Below are positions 8,855-18,079 of a stretch of DNA of 64,000 nucleotides, in pieces (the first letter of the stretch is position 1; each line of letters starts with the position of its first letter). The stretch comes from Mesorhizobium ventifaucium (GTDB lineage: Bacteria > Pseudomonadota > Alphaproteobacteria > Rhizobiales > Rhizobiaceae): assembly GCF_935822925.1 (NCBI RefSeq), contig NZ_CAKXZS010000011.1:1-64000 (forward strand), read 5' to 3'. The position numbers and the translations under genes were made by a program. The notes beneath the pieces were generated by a model. It saw only the letters and a program-made list of their open reading frames with translations, did no database searches and was not told the origin of the DNA.

Positions 8855-10029
8855 ATGCGCCCGCCGACATCGCGCCTGACCGAGTGAATGTGCTCTGGTT
8901 CCTGCCGACTCATGGAGACGGCAGGTACCTCGGCACCGCGGTCGGCGGCCGCGCCACCGACCTCCGGTATCTGCGCCAGATCGCGCAGGCGGCGGACCAA
9001 CTCGGCTACTATGGCGTGCTTTTGCCCACGGGAAAGAGCTGCGAGGATTCGTGGATTGTCGCGTCGGCGATGCTCACCTCCACCGAGCGGCTGAGGTTCC
9101 TCGTTGCGGTGAGGCCAGGGCTGCAGCCGCCGACGGTCGCTGCCCGCCTGACCGCGACGCTCGACCGTCTTTCGGCTGGACGCCTGCTGATCAACGTCGT
9201 CACCGGCGGCGACCCGGTCGAGAACAAGGGAGACGGCATCTTCCTCAGCCATGCCGACCGTTACGAGATCACCCGCGAGTTCATGCATGCCTACAAGGCG
9301 CTGCTCGCTGGCGAGACCGTGACGACAGCGGGGAAGCATATCCGTCTCGAGGGCGGACAGTTGCTGTTTCCGCCGGTGCAGGCACCGCACCCGCCGCTCT
9401 ATTTCGGCGGCTCGTCCGACGAGGGAATCGAGGTCGCCGCGCAAACCGTCGACAAATACCTCACCTGGGGCGAGCCCCCCGCTCTGGTCGCCGAGAAGAT
9501 CGCCAAGGTGACGGCCGCCACGCGCAAGCACGGCCGCAGACTCAGCTTCGGCATCCGCCTCCACGTCATCGTTCGCGAGACCTCCGATGAGGCCTGGGCA
9601 GCAGCAGACCGCCTTATCGCCCACCTCGACGATGAGACGATCGCCAAGGCGCAGTCCGTGTTCTCGCGGATGGACTCCGTCGGCCAGAGCCGGATGAGCG
9701 CGCTGCATGGGGGCCGCCGCGACAAGCTCGTCGTCAGCCCGAATCTCTGGGCAGGCGTCGGCCTGGTCAGAGGCGGCGCGGGCACCGCCCTCGTCGGCTC
9801 GCCCGAGGAGGTGGCGGCGCGCATGAACGAGTATCGCTCCATCGGGGTCGACACATTCATCCTGTCCGGCTACCCGCATCTCGAAGAGGCATACCGCTTC
9901 GCCGAGCTCGTCTTCCCACTGCTGCCGCTGGCGCACGCGCCGGAGAGGGCCGAGCTCTCTGTCAACACCGGTCCGTTCGGCGAGACGATCGCCAACGAGA
10001 TCCGTCCGGCCGCAAGAAAGGCGTCCTGA
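8851..10029 (+). CDS. ssuD: FMNH2-dependent alkanesulfonate monooxygenase
   Basis: A 392-residue bacterial-luciferase-like enzyme that uses FMNH2 and O2 to split alkanesulfonates into aldehyde and sulfite. Typical SsuD stretches are [15 protein letters not shown] at the N-terminus, [46 protein letters not shown] and [15 protein letters not shown]. Length matches the family (about 380-390). The reduced flavin is probably supplied by the FMN reductase at the end of the same operon (14412-15047). The start overlaps ssuA. Confidence 0.95.
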   Translation: MNAPADIAPDRVNVLWFLPTHGDGRYLGTAVGGRATDLRYLRQIAQAADQLGYYGVLLPTGKSCEDSWIVASAMLTSTERLRFLVAVRPGLQPPTVAARLTATLDRLSAGRLLINVVTGGDPVENKGDGIFLSHADRYEITREFMHAYKALLAGETVTTAGKHIRLEGGQLLFPPVQAPHPPLYFGGSSDEGIEVAAQTVDKYLTWGEPPALVAEKIAKVTAATRKHGRRLSFGIRLHVIVRETSDEAWAAADRLIAHLDDETIAKAQSVFSRMDSVGQSRMSALHGGRRDKLVVSPNLWAGVGLVRGGAGTALVGSPEEVAARMNEYRSIGVDTFILSGYPHLEEAYRFAELVFPLLPLAHAPERAELSVNTGPFGETIANEIRPAARKAS

Positions 10030-10031
10030 GC

Positions 10032-10850
10032 ATGGTCGGGCCATCGCACCTTCATGGCACCGGCGCAGCGGCGCTCAGGACGCTGGCGTCGTGGGCACTC
10101 CCGATCGTGCTGCTGATCGCGTGGGAGATCGCCTCGCGAAGCGGCGTACTGTCAACGCGTCTTCTGCCAGCGCCGAGCGCGGTAGCCGCCGCTTTCTGGG
10201 AGAGCCTGCGCAACGGCACGCTCCTCACCCATGCAACAATCTCGACCGAGCGCGCGCTGAAGGGCCTCTTCATCGGCGGTGGCATCGGCTTCGTGCTGGG
10301 AGTCCTCGCCGGGGTATCGCGGCCGGCCGAGATCGTGTTCGACTCGTCGATGCAGATGCTGCGAAATGTGCCGCATCTGGCCATCATCCCGCTTGTCATC
10401 CTCTGGTTCGGGATCGGTGAGGAAGCGAAGATCTTCCTCGTGGCGATCGGGACCGCGTTTCCGCTCTACCTCAACACCTTTCACGGCATACGCACCGTCG
10501 ACCCGAAGCTGATCGAGATGGCGCGGGTCTATGGGCTCGGTCCCGTACCCCTGTTCTGGCGGGTGATCCTGCCGGGCGCCATGCCATCGATTCTTGTCGG
10601 CCTTCGTTTCTCGCTCGGCCTCATGTGGCTCACCCTGATCGTGGCCGAGACGATCTCGGCGTCCTCGGGCATCGGCTACATGACGATGAACGCGCGCGAA
10701 TTCCTGCAGACCGACGTCGTCGTCCTCGGGATCATCGTGTACGCGCTGCTCGGCAAGCTTGCCGATTTCATCACACGGCTGCTCGAGGCGCGTGCTCTTG
10801 CCTGGCACCCCACCTATCGCCGCACCGTCACCAGGGGAGCGACGTCGTGA
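10032..10850 (+). CDS. ssuC: Aliphatic sulfonate ABC transporter, permease
   Basis: A 272-residue inner-membrane permease with about six membrane segments and the EAA-type loop (MARVYGLGPVPLFWRVILPG, then AMPSILVGLRFSLG). The segment IPLVILWFGIGEEAKIFLVA is typical of SsuC. It starts 2 bp after the ssuD stop and overlaps the GTG start of ssuB by 4 bp. Confidence 0.93.
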   Translation: MVGPSHLHGTGAAALRTLASWALPIVLLIAWEIASRSGVLSTRLLPAPSAVAAAFWESLRNGTLLTHATISTERALKGLFIGGGIGFVLGVLAGVSRPAEIVFDSSMQMLRNVPHLAIIPLVILWFGIGEEAKIFLVAIGTAFPLYLNTFHGIRTVDPKLIEMARVYGLGPVPLFWRVILPGAMPSILVGLRFSLGLMWLTLIVAETISASSGIGYMTMNAREFLQTDVVVLGIIVYALLGKLADFITRLLEARALAWHPTYRRTVTRGATS

Positions 10851-11677
10851 GAGAATCTGCGAGCGTGCTGCGGCTGCACAAGGATGCCTCGTTCCACGAA
10901 GCGGATGCGCTGGCCGAGAAAAACCTGCTTCGCGACGTGAGACCGCACGGTAAGGACGCGCCGTCACTGAACGGGCAGGACATACGACTTGATCGCTTGT
11001 CAAAATCCTTCGGAAACCGAAGCGTCCTGTCCGACCTCGATCTGGTCATTCCTGCCGGACAGCTGCTGGCGATTGTCGGCCGCTCCGGCTGTGGCAAGTC
11101 GACGCTCCTTCGCCTGATCGCGGGACTCGATCGTCCGACGAGCGGAACGATTGCTATCGGCGGGGCGGAGGTCCAGTCGCTGCAGCCGAACGTGCGCCTT
11201 CTCTTCCAGGACGCCCGGCTGCTGCCCTGGCATCGCGTACTGAGCAATGTCGGTATCGCGCGCACGAAGGGCTGGCAGGAGACTGCGGCGGCAGCCCTCG
11301 CCGATGTCGGGCTTGACGATCGGTCGAACGACTGGCCTGCCGTCCTGTCCGGCGGCCAAGCGCAACGCGTCGCTCTCGCCAGGGCTCTGGTGAGCCGGCC
11401 GGGCGTCCTGCTGCTCGATGAGCCGTTTGGCGCCCTCGATGCGCTGACGCGTATGGAGATGCACCGGCTCCTGGAGCGCATCTGGCGTGAGCATGGTTTC
11501 ACGACCGTGCTCATCACCCACGACGTCGCCGAAGCGGTCGCACTCGCGGACCGGGTGCTCGTCATCCGCGACGGCGGGATAACGCTCGACTTGCCGGTCG
11601 ATCTCCCTCGGCCACGACGCGAGGGGGCCGACACCGCGGCTGTGGCCCTACAGGCGCGAATTCTCGAAGAGGTATAG
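10847..11677 (+). CDS. ssuB: Aliphatic sulfonate ABC transporter, ATP-binding protein
   Basis: A 276-residue ATPase with Walker A GRSGCGKST, Q-loop LLFQDARLLPWH, signature LSGGQAQR and Walker B VLLLDEPFGALD, followed by the H-loop VLITHD. The GTG start at 10847 overlaps the ssuC stop. An N-terminal extension of about 45 residues precedes the ABC domain, as in several rhizobial SsuB proteins. The operon appears to continue into 11728 with only 50 bp between. Confidence 0.92.
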   Translation: MRESASVLRLHKDASFHEADALAEKNLLRDVRPHGKDAPSLNGQDIRLDRLSKSFGNRSVLSDLDLVIPAGQLLAIVGRSGCGKSTLLRLIAGLDRPTSGTIAIGGAEVQSLQPNVRLLFQDARLLPWHRVLSNVGIARTKGWQETAAAALADVGLDDRSNDWPAVLSGGQAQRVALARALVSRPGVLLLDEPFGALDALTRMEMHRLLERIWREHGFTTVLITHDVAEAVALADRVLVIRDGGITLDLPVDLPRPRREGADTAAVALQARILEEV

Positions 11678-11727
11678 GCGCAGCCGTCGATCCGTGCGGC
11701 GCCTCGGCAGAAGAAGGAGATCGCAAC

Positions 11728-13530
11728 ATGCACAAGGATCGCGGATCAGAAGGCGAAAGTCAGACCGGGCGTGTGCCGCCGGCACAGCAGAGGCCAGACC
11801 TCCCCCACGGTGGGCGCCGCCGCTTTCTTGGCGCAGCCGGAGGCGTCGCGGCCATAGCCGTTGCGGGCTTGCCTCCCCTCGCGGTCGTCGGCGGCTCCAC
11901 CCGGGCACATGCCGGTGAGGAGTCGTCGGGGGATGCCCATCTTGCGTTTCGCAAGCACGCCTATGCTGTGCGAAGCGCCGCAGCGGACGCGGATTTCGCG
12001 GTGGCGATTGCGCCGCATCCGGTCAACGGCGACGAGCAGAAATATGCGAACCTCATCGGCTCCGACACTCGCGGCCTGCCGCATGATGAACGCGGCGAGG
12101 TCGACCGCGCGGCCTTCGACGCAACGTTGAAGGCCTATGCCTCGGGCGATCCCGCCGACTTCGAAGCGATACCGCTGGGCGGCAAGCGCAAGCAGCTCAA
12201 TCCGATCGGTTCCCTCGCCGTGAACCTCACGGGTTGCGTCGGCCCGCAGCTCACGATCCCGCCAGCCCCCACGCTCGATAGCGCGACGCGGGCGAGCGAA
12301 GCCGTCGAGCTCTACTGGCAGTCGCTCCTGCGAGACGTTCCGCTGTCCGAGCTGACGAACGACACCAAGAACAAGGACGTGCTCGCCGCCGTCGACGAAC
12401 TCAACAAGCTCACCGCTTTCAGGGGTCCGCGCAAGGATAGTGGCATCACGCCGGAGACGCTGTTCCGCGGGACGGCGCTCTATGTCGACGCCGCCGATCC
12501 GTCCGGGCAAACCGGGCGCTATGTCACGCCGCCCGGCACGCTCACAGGTCCCTACATTTCGCAGTTCCTGCTCAAGGACGCCCCGTATGGCAGCCAGCTC
12601 ATTCCAGCGCGCATCCGCACCGCCGCAGCCGGGACCGATTTCCACACCGGCTACGACGAGTGGCTCGCCATCCAGAACGGCATTCCGCCTGCGAAGCCGA
12701 CCAGCTTCGACCCGACGGCGCGCTATATCGCGACCGGTCGCGACCTCGCCGAATACGTGCACAACAATCCGGCCGCCTTCTGGTCGGCAGCCCTACTGCT
12801 AGGCGTGGGACCCGACAAGGCCAATGCCGAGTTCGGCGGGTTCGGGATTCCGTTCGCCAAATCCAATCCGTACCTGAACTCTAAGACGCAGACTGGCGGG
12901 TACAGCACTTTCGGCCTGCCCTATGCGCAAAGCCTGCTGCCGGTTACCGCATCGCTCGCCATCCGCGTCGCCTACTGGCAGAAGTTCTATGTCCACCGCG
13001 CCTTGCGGCCGGAAGCCTATGGCGGGCTGATCCACCACCGCATCACCAACAAGGTGGACGCCTATCCCGTCCACGGCGACATCCTCAACTCGGCCGCTCT
13101 TACGCGGAGCGTCGGCAAGTTCGGCACCCACCTCCTGTCGCACGTCTATCCGGAGGGCGCGCCGATCCACTCGAGCTATCCCGGCGGGGCGGCTCAGATT
13201 GCCGCGTCCAACGTGACGATTCTCAAGGCGCTCTTCGATGAGGACGCCACCATTCCCAATCCCGTACAGCCCGACCCGAAGGACCCGACGAAGCTCATCC
13301 CCTACCAGGGCGAGCCGCTCACGGTCGGCGGCGAGCTCAACAAGCTCGCCTGGAACTACGGGATCGGCCGCGATTGGGCCGGCATCCATTGGCGTTCCGA
13401 TTTCTCGGCGTCGCTGGCGCTCGGCGAAGCGCTCGCGATCAATGTTCTCCGCAACGAACGGCAAACCTATCGCGAGCGGTTCGAGAAATTCACATTCACT
13501 CGCTTCGATGGGACCAGGGCCGACGTATGA
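11728..13530 (+). CDS. Tat-exported vanadium-haloperoxidase-like protein lacking the acid-base histidine
   Basis: A 600-residue protein of the bromoperoxidase-type vanadium haloperoxidase/acid phosphatase fold. A twin-arginine signal lies near residues 30-60 (GRRRFLGAAGG, ending in AHAGE). Vanadate-pocket residues are visible: K419 and R427 in KFYVHRALRPEAYGG, R548 and the vanadate-linking H554 in IGRDWAGIHWRSD, with the K-R and R-H spacings of the family. The motif that normally reads PSYP-S/A-GHA is here SSYPGGAAQ (residues 482-490): the acid-base histidine is alanine at 488 and the serine is glycine at 486. So vanadate or phosphate may bind, but normal halide oxidation is doubtful. ATG 11728 has AGAAGGAG upstream. 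It sits in the ssu operon, directly before a rhodanese (ATGA overlap at 13527-13530). Confidence 0.82.
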   Translation: MHKDRGSEGESQTGRVPPAQQRPDLPHGGRRRFLGAAGGVAAIAVAGLPPLAVVGGSTRAHAGEESSGDAHLAFRKHAYAVRSAAADADFAVAIAPHPVNGDEQKYANLIGSDTRGLPHDERGEVDRAAFDATLKAYASGDPADFEAIPLGGKRKQLNPIGSLAVNLTGCVGPQLTIPPAPTLDSATRASEAVELYWQSLLRDVPLSELTNDTKNKDVLAAVDELNKLTAFRGPRKDSGITPETLFRGTALYVDAADPSGQTGRYVTPPGTLTGPYISQFLLKDAPYGSQLIPARIRTAAAGTDFHTGYDEWLAIQNGIPPAKPTSFDPTARYIATGRDLAEYVHNNPAAFWSAALLLGVGPDKANAEFGGFGIPFAKSNPYLNSKTQTGGYSTFGLPYAQSLLPVTASLAIRVAYWQKFYVHRALRPEAYGGLIHHRITNKVDAYPVHGDILNSAALTRSVGKFGTHLLSHVYPEGAPIHSSYPGGAAQIAASNVTILKALFDEDATIPNPVQPDPKDPTKLIPYQGEPLTVGGELNKLAWNYGIGRDWAGIHWRSDFSASLALGEALAINVLRNERQTYRERFEKFTFTRFDGTRADV

Positions 13531-14406
13531 TGTCCCGGCGCACAGCAAGTGCGGGAACGGCGGCAGCTGGGGCCGCCTCCCGCCATGAGTCGGAGACGCT
13601 CGCGCCACGCGATCCAGTGATCGAGCCCGACGAACTTTCGCTGCTCGCCGCCTTTCGCCTGCTTGATGCGCGACGCCGAGGCATTCCAGGCCGACCACGC
13701 GGCGAGCGCCGTCCGCGTGCCCGTCGAACTCTGGGAAAAAGCCGCGAAAGCAGGCGAGACCTCATTCGAGAACGTCCCTTACTGGGAGCGCGCAATTGTC
13801 GATCTCGGCGTCGGCGGAACCGTGCCCGCGGTCGTCTATGACGACGGGCGCATGACGGAAGCCGCGCGCGTGTGGTTCATCCTGCAATATTTCGGAGCCG
13901 AGGCGTTCATCGTGAACGGCGGATGGCCTGCGATCCGCGGACACAGGGAGCTGCTGGTCAAGGCAAGCGAGGCACCGGGATTGACGGCGTTTCGAGTTCG
14001 ACCCGGTGCCGGGTTCGTTGGTCTGGTCGATCGTGACACGCTGAAGGGAGAGCTCGCCGGCATCCAGCTCCTCGACGCCCGCACCGCGGCGGAGTTCGCC
14101 GGTACCGATCTTCGGCGCAACGCTCGCGGCGGCCATCTGCCGGGAGCGAGCCTGCTTCCTCACGCAAGCCTGCTCGAGGACGGCCGCCTGAAGCCGACTG
14201 CCGAGCTTCGAAGCCTGCTATCCGACGCTGGATTTCGCTCCGGGAAACACGTGGTCACGCACTGCGACGGTGGTGGTCGCGCTGCGTTGGCCGCGATCGC
14301 CGCTCTTCGCGCGGGCTATGACGACGTCCGCACCTACTACCTCAGCTTCGCCGACTGGGCGAAGGACGAAAGCTGTCCGATCGTGCAGGACCAGCAGACC
14401 AAGTGA
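13527..14406 (+). pseudogene. Two-domain rhodanese (sulfurtransferase), frameshifted
   Basis: A thiosulfate/3-mercaptopyruvate sulfurtransferase-type protein split by a frameshift. ATG 13527 overlaps the haloperoxidase stop and reads through PVIEPDELSLLAAFRLLDAR, the start of the first rhodanese domain; the continuation DAEAFQADHAASAVRVPVE is in another frame from about 13670 on. Two bases appear missing at GATGCGCGACGCC (13665-13677). The second domain keeps the active-site loop with its cysteine (HVVTHCDGGGRAAL). If the shift is real the protein is lost, or only a TTG/ATG-started fragment from 13663 is made; if it is a sequencing slip the gene is intact. It would carry sulfur released by the operon. 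The stop overlaps the reductase start. Confidence 0.78.
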
Positions 14407-14411
14407 CCGCC

Positions 14412-15047
14412 ATGACAAACGCCACCGTCGTCGGTTTCTCCGGCAACCTTGCGCGGCCGTCGAAGACGCGCGGTTTCGTCGAGCATTTCGTCAACGAGAT
14501 TGCCGGTCGTCACGGCCTCGCGGCGGCCACTTTCGACCTCGATGACGTCGGTCCCACGCTCGGCGCGGCCCGTTGGACGCGTGATCTCGATGACACGGGT
14601 CGCAAGGTGCTCGATGCGGTAGTCGGAGCCGAGGTGCTCGTCGTCGGTTCGCCGACCTACAAGGGCAGCTACACCGGCCTGTTCAAGCACTTCTTCGATC
14701 TGATCGATCCCACCGCGCTGCGTGGCAAGCCCGTGTTGCTGACAGCGACAGGCGGCGGCGAGCGCCATGCTCTGATGGTCGAGCATCAACTGCGGCCTCT
14801 CTTTGCCTTCTTCGAAGCTCTGGTCTTGCCGACCGCCATCTACGCGACGGACAAGGATTTCCTGGACGGCGTCCTTGCGTCCGAAGCCATCCGCAAACGT
14901 GGCGAGCAATCAATCGAGGAGGCCGGGCTGGCGCTCGCCTCGCGTCGGCACGCCGCAGCAGAGGATTTCGCCCCGTCGCCCGAACTGGACGACCAACCAC
15001 GATCGCTGATCGACCGCTACTGGCTCGAGGGGATCCCTCGCCTCTAG
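14412..15047 (+). CDS. NAD(P)H-dependent FMN reductase, SsuE/MsuE family
   Basis: A 211-residue flavodoxin-fold reductase that supplies FMNH2 to SsuD. The phosphate-binding loop is VVGFSGNLARPSKTR, followed by VLVVGSPTYKGSYTGLFKHF and LLTATGGGERHALMVEH, the signature of the SsuE/MsuE group. ATG 14412 is used; an in-frame GTG at 14403 overlapping the rhodanese stop is also possible. As the last gene of the ssuADCB operon it makes the monooxygenase system self-sufficient. Confidence 0.88.
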   Translation: MTNATVVGFSGNLARPSKTRGFVEHFVNEIAGRHGLAAATFDLDDVGPTLGAARWTRDLDDTGRKVLDAVVGAEVLVVGSPTYKGSYTGLFKHFFDLIDPTALRGKPVLLTATGGGERHALMVEHQLRPLFAFFEALVLPTAIYATDKDFLDGVLASEAIRKRGEQSIEEAGLALASRRHAAAEDFAPSPELDDQPRSLIDRYWLEGIPRL

Positions 15048-15242
15048 TGTAGCGGCTCCAGCAGTTTTCAGATCGTCTCTACCCCAACACCAGAAAACTT
15101 TGAGATCATTTTCCAGGCGTCGCGTTGATCGCGCAATACGATGCTTTGTCGGAAAGCGAGCGCCGTAGGCAATATGCGTCCGTGGCAGGGTGAGATTCTT
15201 CTGACAACCCTTCCTCACCTGACCCATTCCAAGGAAATCATC

Positions 15243-16091
15243 ATGACTGAACTTCCAAAGGCTCCCACTCTTCTTTCCAGATTGATCACCCGGCGCACGG
15301 GCCTCGCCGCACTTTTTGCCTCGGCCGTCACGTTCGCTGCCCTCGCCGGACCCCAACCGGCTGTTGCGGAGGACAAGGTCATCAAAGTCGGCATCATCTC
15401 CGGCGAGGACGAGGACGTCTGGCGTGTCGTCACGCAGGAGGCAGACAAGCGCGGCCTGAGGATCGAGACTGTCGTGTTCAACGACTACACACAGCCCAAC
15501 GAGGCGCTGGAACGCGGCGAGATCGACGCAAACGCCTTCCAGCACAAGCCCTATCTCGACAACCAGATCGCCACGCAGGGCTATCACATCGTGCCGGTCG
15601 GCTATACGGGCGTCTGGCCGATTGGCCTCTATTCGAAGAAGCATGCCAAGGTCGCCGACTTGCCGGACGGGGCGATCATCGGCGTGCCGAACGATCCGTC
15701 CAACGAGGGCCGCGCTCTGCGGGTACTTGAGAACGAGAAGTTCATCAAGCTGAAGGAGGGCACCGGCATTCTCGCCACCACGGCAGACATCGTCGAGAAC
15801 CCGAAGAACATCGCGATCAAGGAACTCGATGCCGGAATCGTCGGCCGTTCGATCGACGACCTGGATGCCGCCGTCGTCAACACCGACTGGGCGCTGAAGA
15901 GCGGGCTCACGCCCGAGAACCGCATCGCCCAGGAGCCGATCGTCGACAACCCTTACCGCAACTTCATCGCCGTGAAGGCCGGGACGGAGAACGAGCCCTG
16001 GGTGAAGACACTGGTCGAATCTTACCAGAACCAGACCGTGAAGGCCGAGTTCGATCGCGTCTACAAGGGCACCGGCCTCAGCGCCTATTGA
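15243..16091 (+). CDS. metQ: MetQ/NlpA-family ABC transporter, substrate-binding protein
   Basis: A 282-residue binding protein for methionine or a related compound. After the signal (about residues 1-42, ending AVAED) come VIKVGIISGEDEDVW, FNDYTQPNEALERGEIDANAFQHKPYLDNQ and GYHIVPVGYTGVWPIGLYS, the standard MetQ fingerprint. There is no lipobox cysteine, unlike E. coli MetQ, so it is likely free in the periplasm. ATG 15243 is the best start (AAGGAA upstream, signal peptide begins there). First gene of metQNI; placed next to the sulfonate operon it may import methionine or another organosulfur compound. Confidence 0.9.
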   Translation: MTELPKAPTLLSRLITRRTGLAALFASAVTFAALAGPQPAVAEDKVIKVGIISGEDEDVWRVVTQEADKRGLRIETVVFNDYTQPNEALERGEIDANAFQHKPYLDNQIATQGYHIVPVGYTGVWPIGLYSKKHAKVADLPDGAIIGVPNDPSNEGRALRVLENEKFIKLKEGTGILATTADIVENPKNIAIKELDAGIVGRSIDDLDAAVVNTDWALKSGLTPENRIAQEPIVDNPYRNFIAVKAGTENEPWVKTLVESYQNQTVKAEFDRVYKGTGLSAY

Positions 16092-16113
16092 GCGGACAGA
16101 TTGGCATTCCCGA

Positions 16114-16154
16114 ATGACGGGCGGCCCCGCATCGACGGCGGGCCGCCGCGTCAT
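16114..16154 (+). repeat. Intercistronic stem-loop between metQ and metN
   Basis: Long hairpin: outer ATGACG (16114-16119) pairs with CGTCAT (16149-16154), inner GGCGGCCC pairs with GGGCCGCC. No T-run. Same position and style as the hairpin after tauA, consistent with 3'-end protection of the abundant binding-protein message. Confidence 0.6.
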
Positions 16155-16193
16155 ATCTGAAGGGAGGCGCCGGGAAGATCGGAAGGGAGCATC

Positions 16194-17276
16194 GTGAACC
16201 AGCATTTCTCCGCAACTGTGCAACAGGTCGCCGATGTACGGACGCCGGTGGATGTCGTCAGGCTGACCGACGTCAGGCGCCGGTTCGGCACGACGGCCGC
16301 CCTCGACGGCGTGTCGCTCAGCGTGCGCAAGGGCGAGATCCTCGGCATTATCGGACGCAGCGGCGCTGGAAAATCGACGCTGATCCGCTGCCTCAACGGG
16401 CTGGAGCGACCCGACTCCGGCGAGATCTTCATCGAAGGCCGCGACATTGCGCAGCTCCGCGAACGCGAACTGCAGCCTCTTCGCCGCCGCATCGGCATGA
16501 TCTTCCAGCACTTCAACCTGCTCTCGGCAAAAACCGTCGAGGACAATGTCGCCCTGCCGTTGAAGATCGAGGGGCGGCCGAAGGCGGATCGGCTTAGCCG
16601 CGCCGCCGAGCTTCTCGAGCTGGTCGGACTGTCGGAGAAAGCCAAGGCGTATCCGGCATCGCTTTCGGGAGGGCAGAAGCAGCGCGTCGGCATCGCGAGG
16701 GCGCTCGCGGCGCGTCCAGCGCTGCTGCTTTCGGACGAGGCGACATCGGCGCTCGATCCGGAGACCACCCGCTCGATCCTGGCGCTGCTCAAGGACATCA
16801 ACCGGCGGCTCGGGCTGACGATCCTGCTCATTACCCACGAGATGGAGGTGATCCGTTCGATCGCCGACCGGGTCGCCGTGATCGACGCGGGGCGCATCGT
16901 CGAAGCAGGCCCGGTGTGGTCGGTATTTGCCGATCCGAAATCGCCGATCACGCAGAGCCTTCTCGGCGGCATCCGCCCGCAGCTTCCGGGCGAGATCGCG
17001 GCCAGACTCTCCACCTCGGCCGGGAAGGAGGCAATCCTCCGGATCGACGTTGCGGGAGAGGCTGCGCGCCGCCCCCTTCTTTCCGATCTCGCCGCAAGCA
17101 TCCCTGGCCCGTTCCGCCTCATCCATGGTGGCATCGACCATATCCAGCGGCAGCCGGTGGGAACCCTGTTTCTCGGCGTCCCAACCGGTGCGGACCATGT
17201 GGCGCGCGTGATCGATTTTCTGGCGGGCCGCGGCGCCCGCGTGGAGGTGCTTGGCTATGTCGCCGGTAATGATTGA
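16194..17276 (+). CDS. metN: MetN-type ABC transporter, ATP-binding protein
   Basis: A 360-residue ATPase. Walker A GRSGAGKST near residue 60, Q-loop IGMIFQHFNLLSAKTV, signature LSGGQKQR, Walker B LLLSDEATSALDPET. A C-terminal NIL-type regulatory domain (about residues 270-355, with GGIDHIQRQPVGTLFLGVP) is the part that senses methionine in MetN. GTG start at 16194. The stop lies within the first codons of metI, so the two are coupled. Confidence 0.93.
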   Translation: MNQHFSATVQQVADVRTPVDVVRLTDVRRRFGTTAALDGVSLSVRKGEILGIIGRSGAGKSTLIRCLNGLERPDSGEIFIEGRDIAQLRERELQPLRRRIGMIFQHFNLLSAKTVEDNVALPLKIEGRPKADRLSRAAELLELVGLSEKAKAYPASLSGGQKQRVGIARALAARPALLLSDEATSALDPETTRSILALLKDINRRLGLTILLITHEMEVIRSIADRVAVIDAGRIVEAGPVWSVFADPKSPITQSLLGGIRPQLPGEIAARLSTSAGKEAILRIDVAGEAARRPLLSDLAASIPGPFRLIHGGIDHIQRQPVGTLFLGVPTGADHVARVIDFLAGRGARVEVLGYVAGND

Positions 17277-17913
17277 ACTGCTTTTCCGCTCGCTCTGGGA
17301 AACGGTGCTAATGACGGCCGCCTCCGGCTTCGTCTCGCTGGTGGCCGGCCTGCCGCTCGGCCTGGCGCTCGTCGCCACCGATCGTGGTGGCATCGCTGAA
17401 CAACTTTGGCTGAATCGCGTCTTGGGCGCCGTGATCAACGGTTTCCGGTCAGTTCCCTTCATTATCCTGTTGGTTGCGCTGATCCCGGTGACGCGGCTGA
17501 TCGTCGGCACCTTTATCGGCACATGGGCGGCGATCGTGCCGCTGTCGATTGCCGCAACACCCTACTACGCCCGCATCGCGGAAGTGTCGCTGCGTGAAGT
17601 GGATCACGGGTTGATAGAGGCGGCACGCGCCATGGGCGGCAACCGCTGGACGATCGTCCGTGAAGTCCTCGTGCCCGAGGCGCTGCCCGGCATCGTCGCC
17701 GGCTTCACCGTGACGCTGGTCACGCTGGTGGGTGCTTCGGCGATGGCCGGCGCGATCGGCGCTGGTGGGCTCGGCGATCTCGCCATCCGCTACGGATACC
17801 AGCGCTTCGAGACCACCATCATGGTCGCGGTGGTCATCGTGCTGATCATCCTCGTTAGCGGCATCCAGTGGATTGGCGACCGGCTAGTTGCCCGTCTCGA
17901 TCGCCGGACATGA
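17257..17913 (+). CDS. metI: MetI-type ABC transporter, permease
   Basis: A 218-residue permease with five or so membrane segments and the motif EAARAMGGNRWTIVREVLVP typical of MetI. ATG 17257 is preferred (MSPVMIELLFRS matches the usual MetI start); it overlaps metN by 20 bp. A later ATG at 17269 is an alternative. It completes the importer. Confidence 0.92.
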   Translation: MSPVMIELLFRSLWETVLMTAASGFVSLVAGLPLGLALVATDRGGIAEQLWLNRVLGAVINGFRSVPFIILLVALIPVTRLIVGTFIGTWAAIVPLSIAATPYYARIAEVSLREVDHGLIEAARAMGGNRWTIVREVLVPEALPGIVAGFTVTLVTLVGASAMAGAIGAGGLGDLAIRYGYQRFETTIMVAVVIVLIILVSGIQWIGDRLVARLDRRT

Positions 17914-18079
17914 TCCGGTTCGCTATTCGAACACCGATTCCTGGGGCGCACCCTGCAACGTCCGCCTTTGATGAAAAACGAAGTCAGTTGTTCGACCGAA
18001 ATGAGGTCGTCCGCAGAACGACGGCTTTCCGCTGAGATCGCATAAATTGCGGACTGTCTCCTCACGCCCCGATGCTGGT

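Noticed and set aside
15048-15242. Possible SAM-binding riboswitch before metQ
   Set aside because: I looked for SAM-II or SAM-V type conserved loops and pseudoknot arms and could not match them; a covariance-model search would settle it.
14910-17522. 870-residue minus-strand open frame across metQ and metN
   Set aside because: It spans two well supported genes and the gap between them on the opposite strand and has no recognisable domain.
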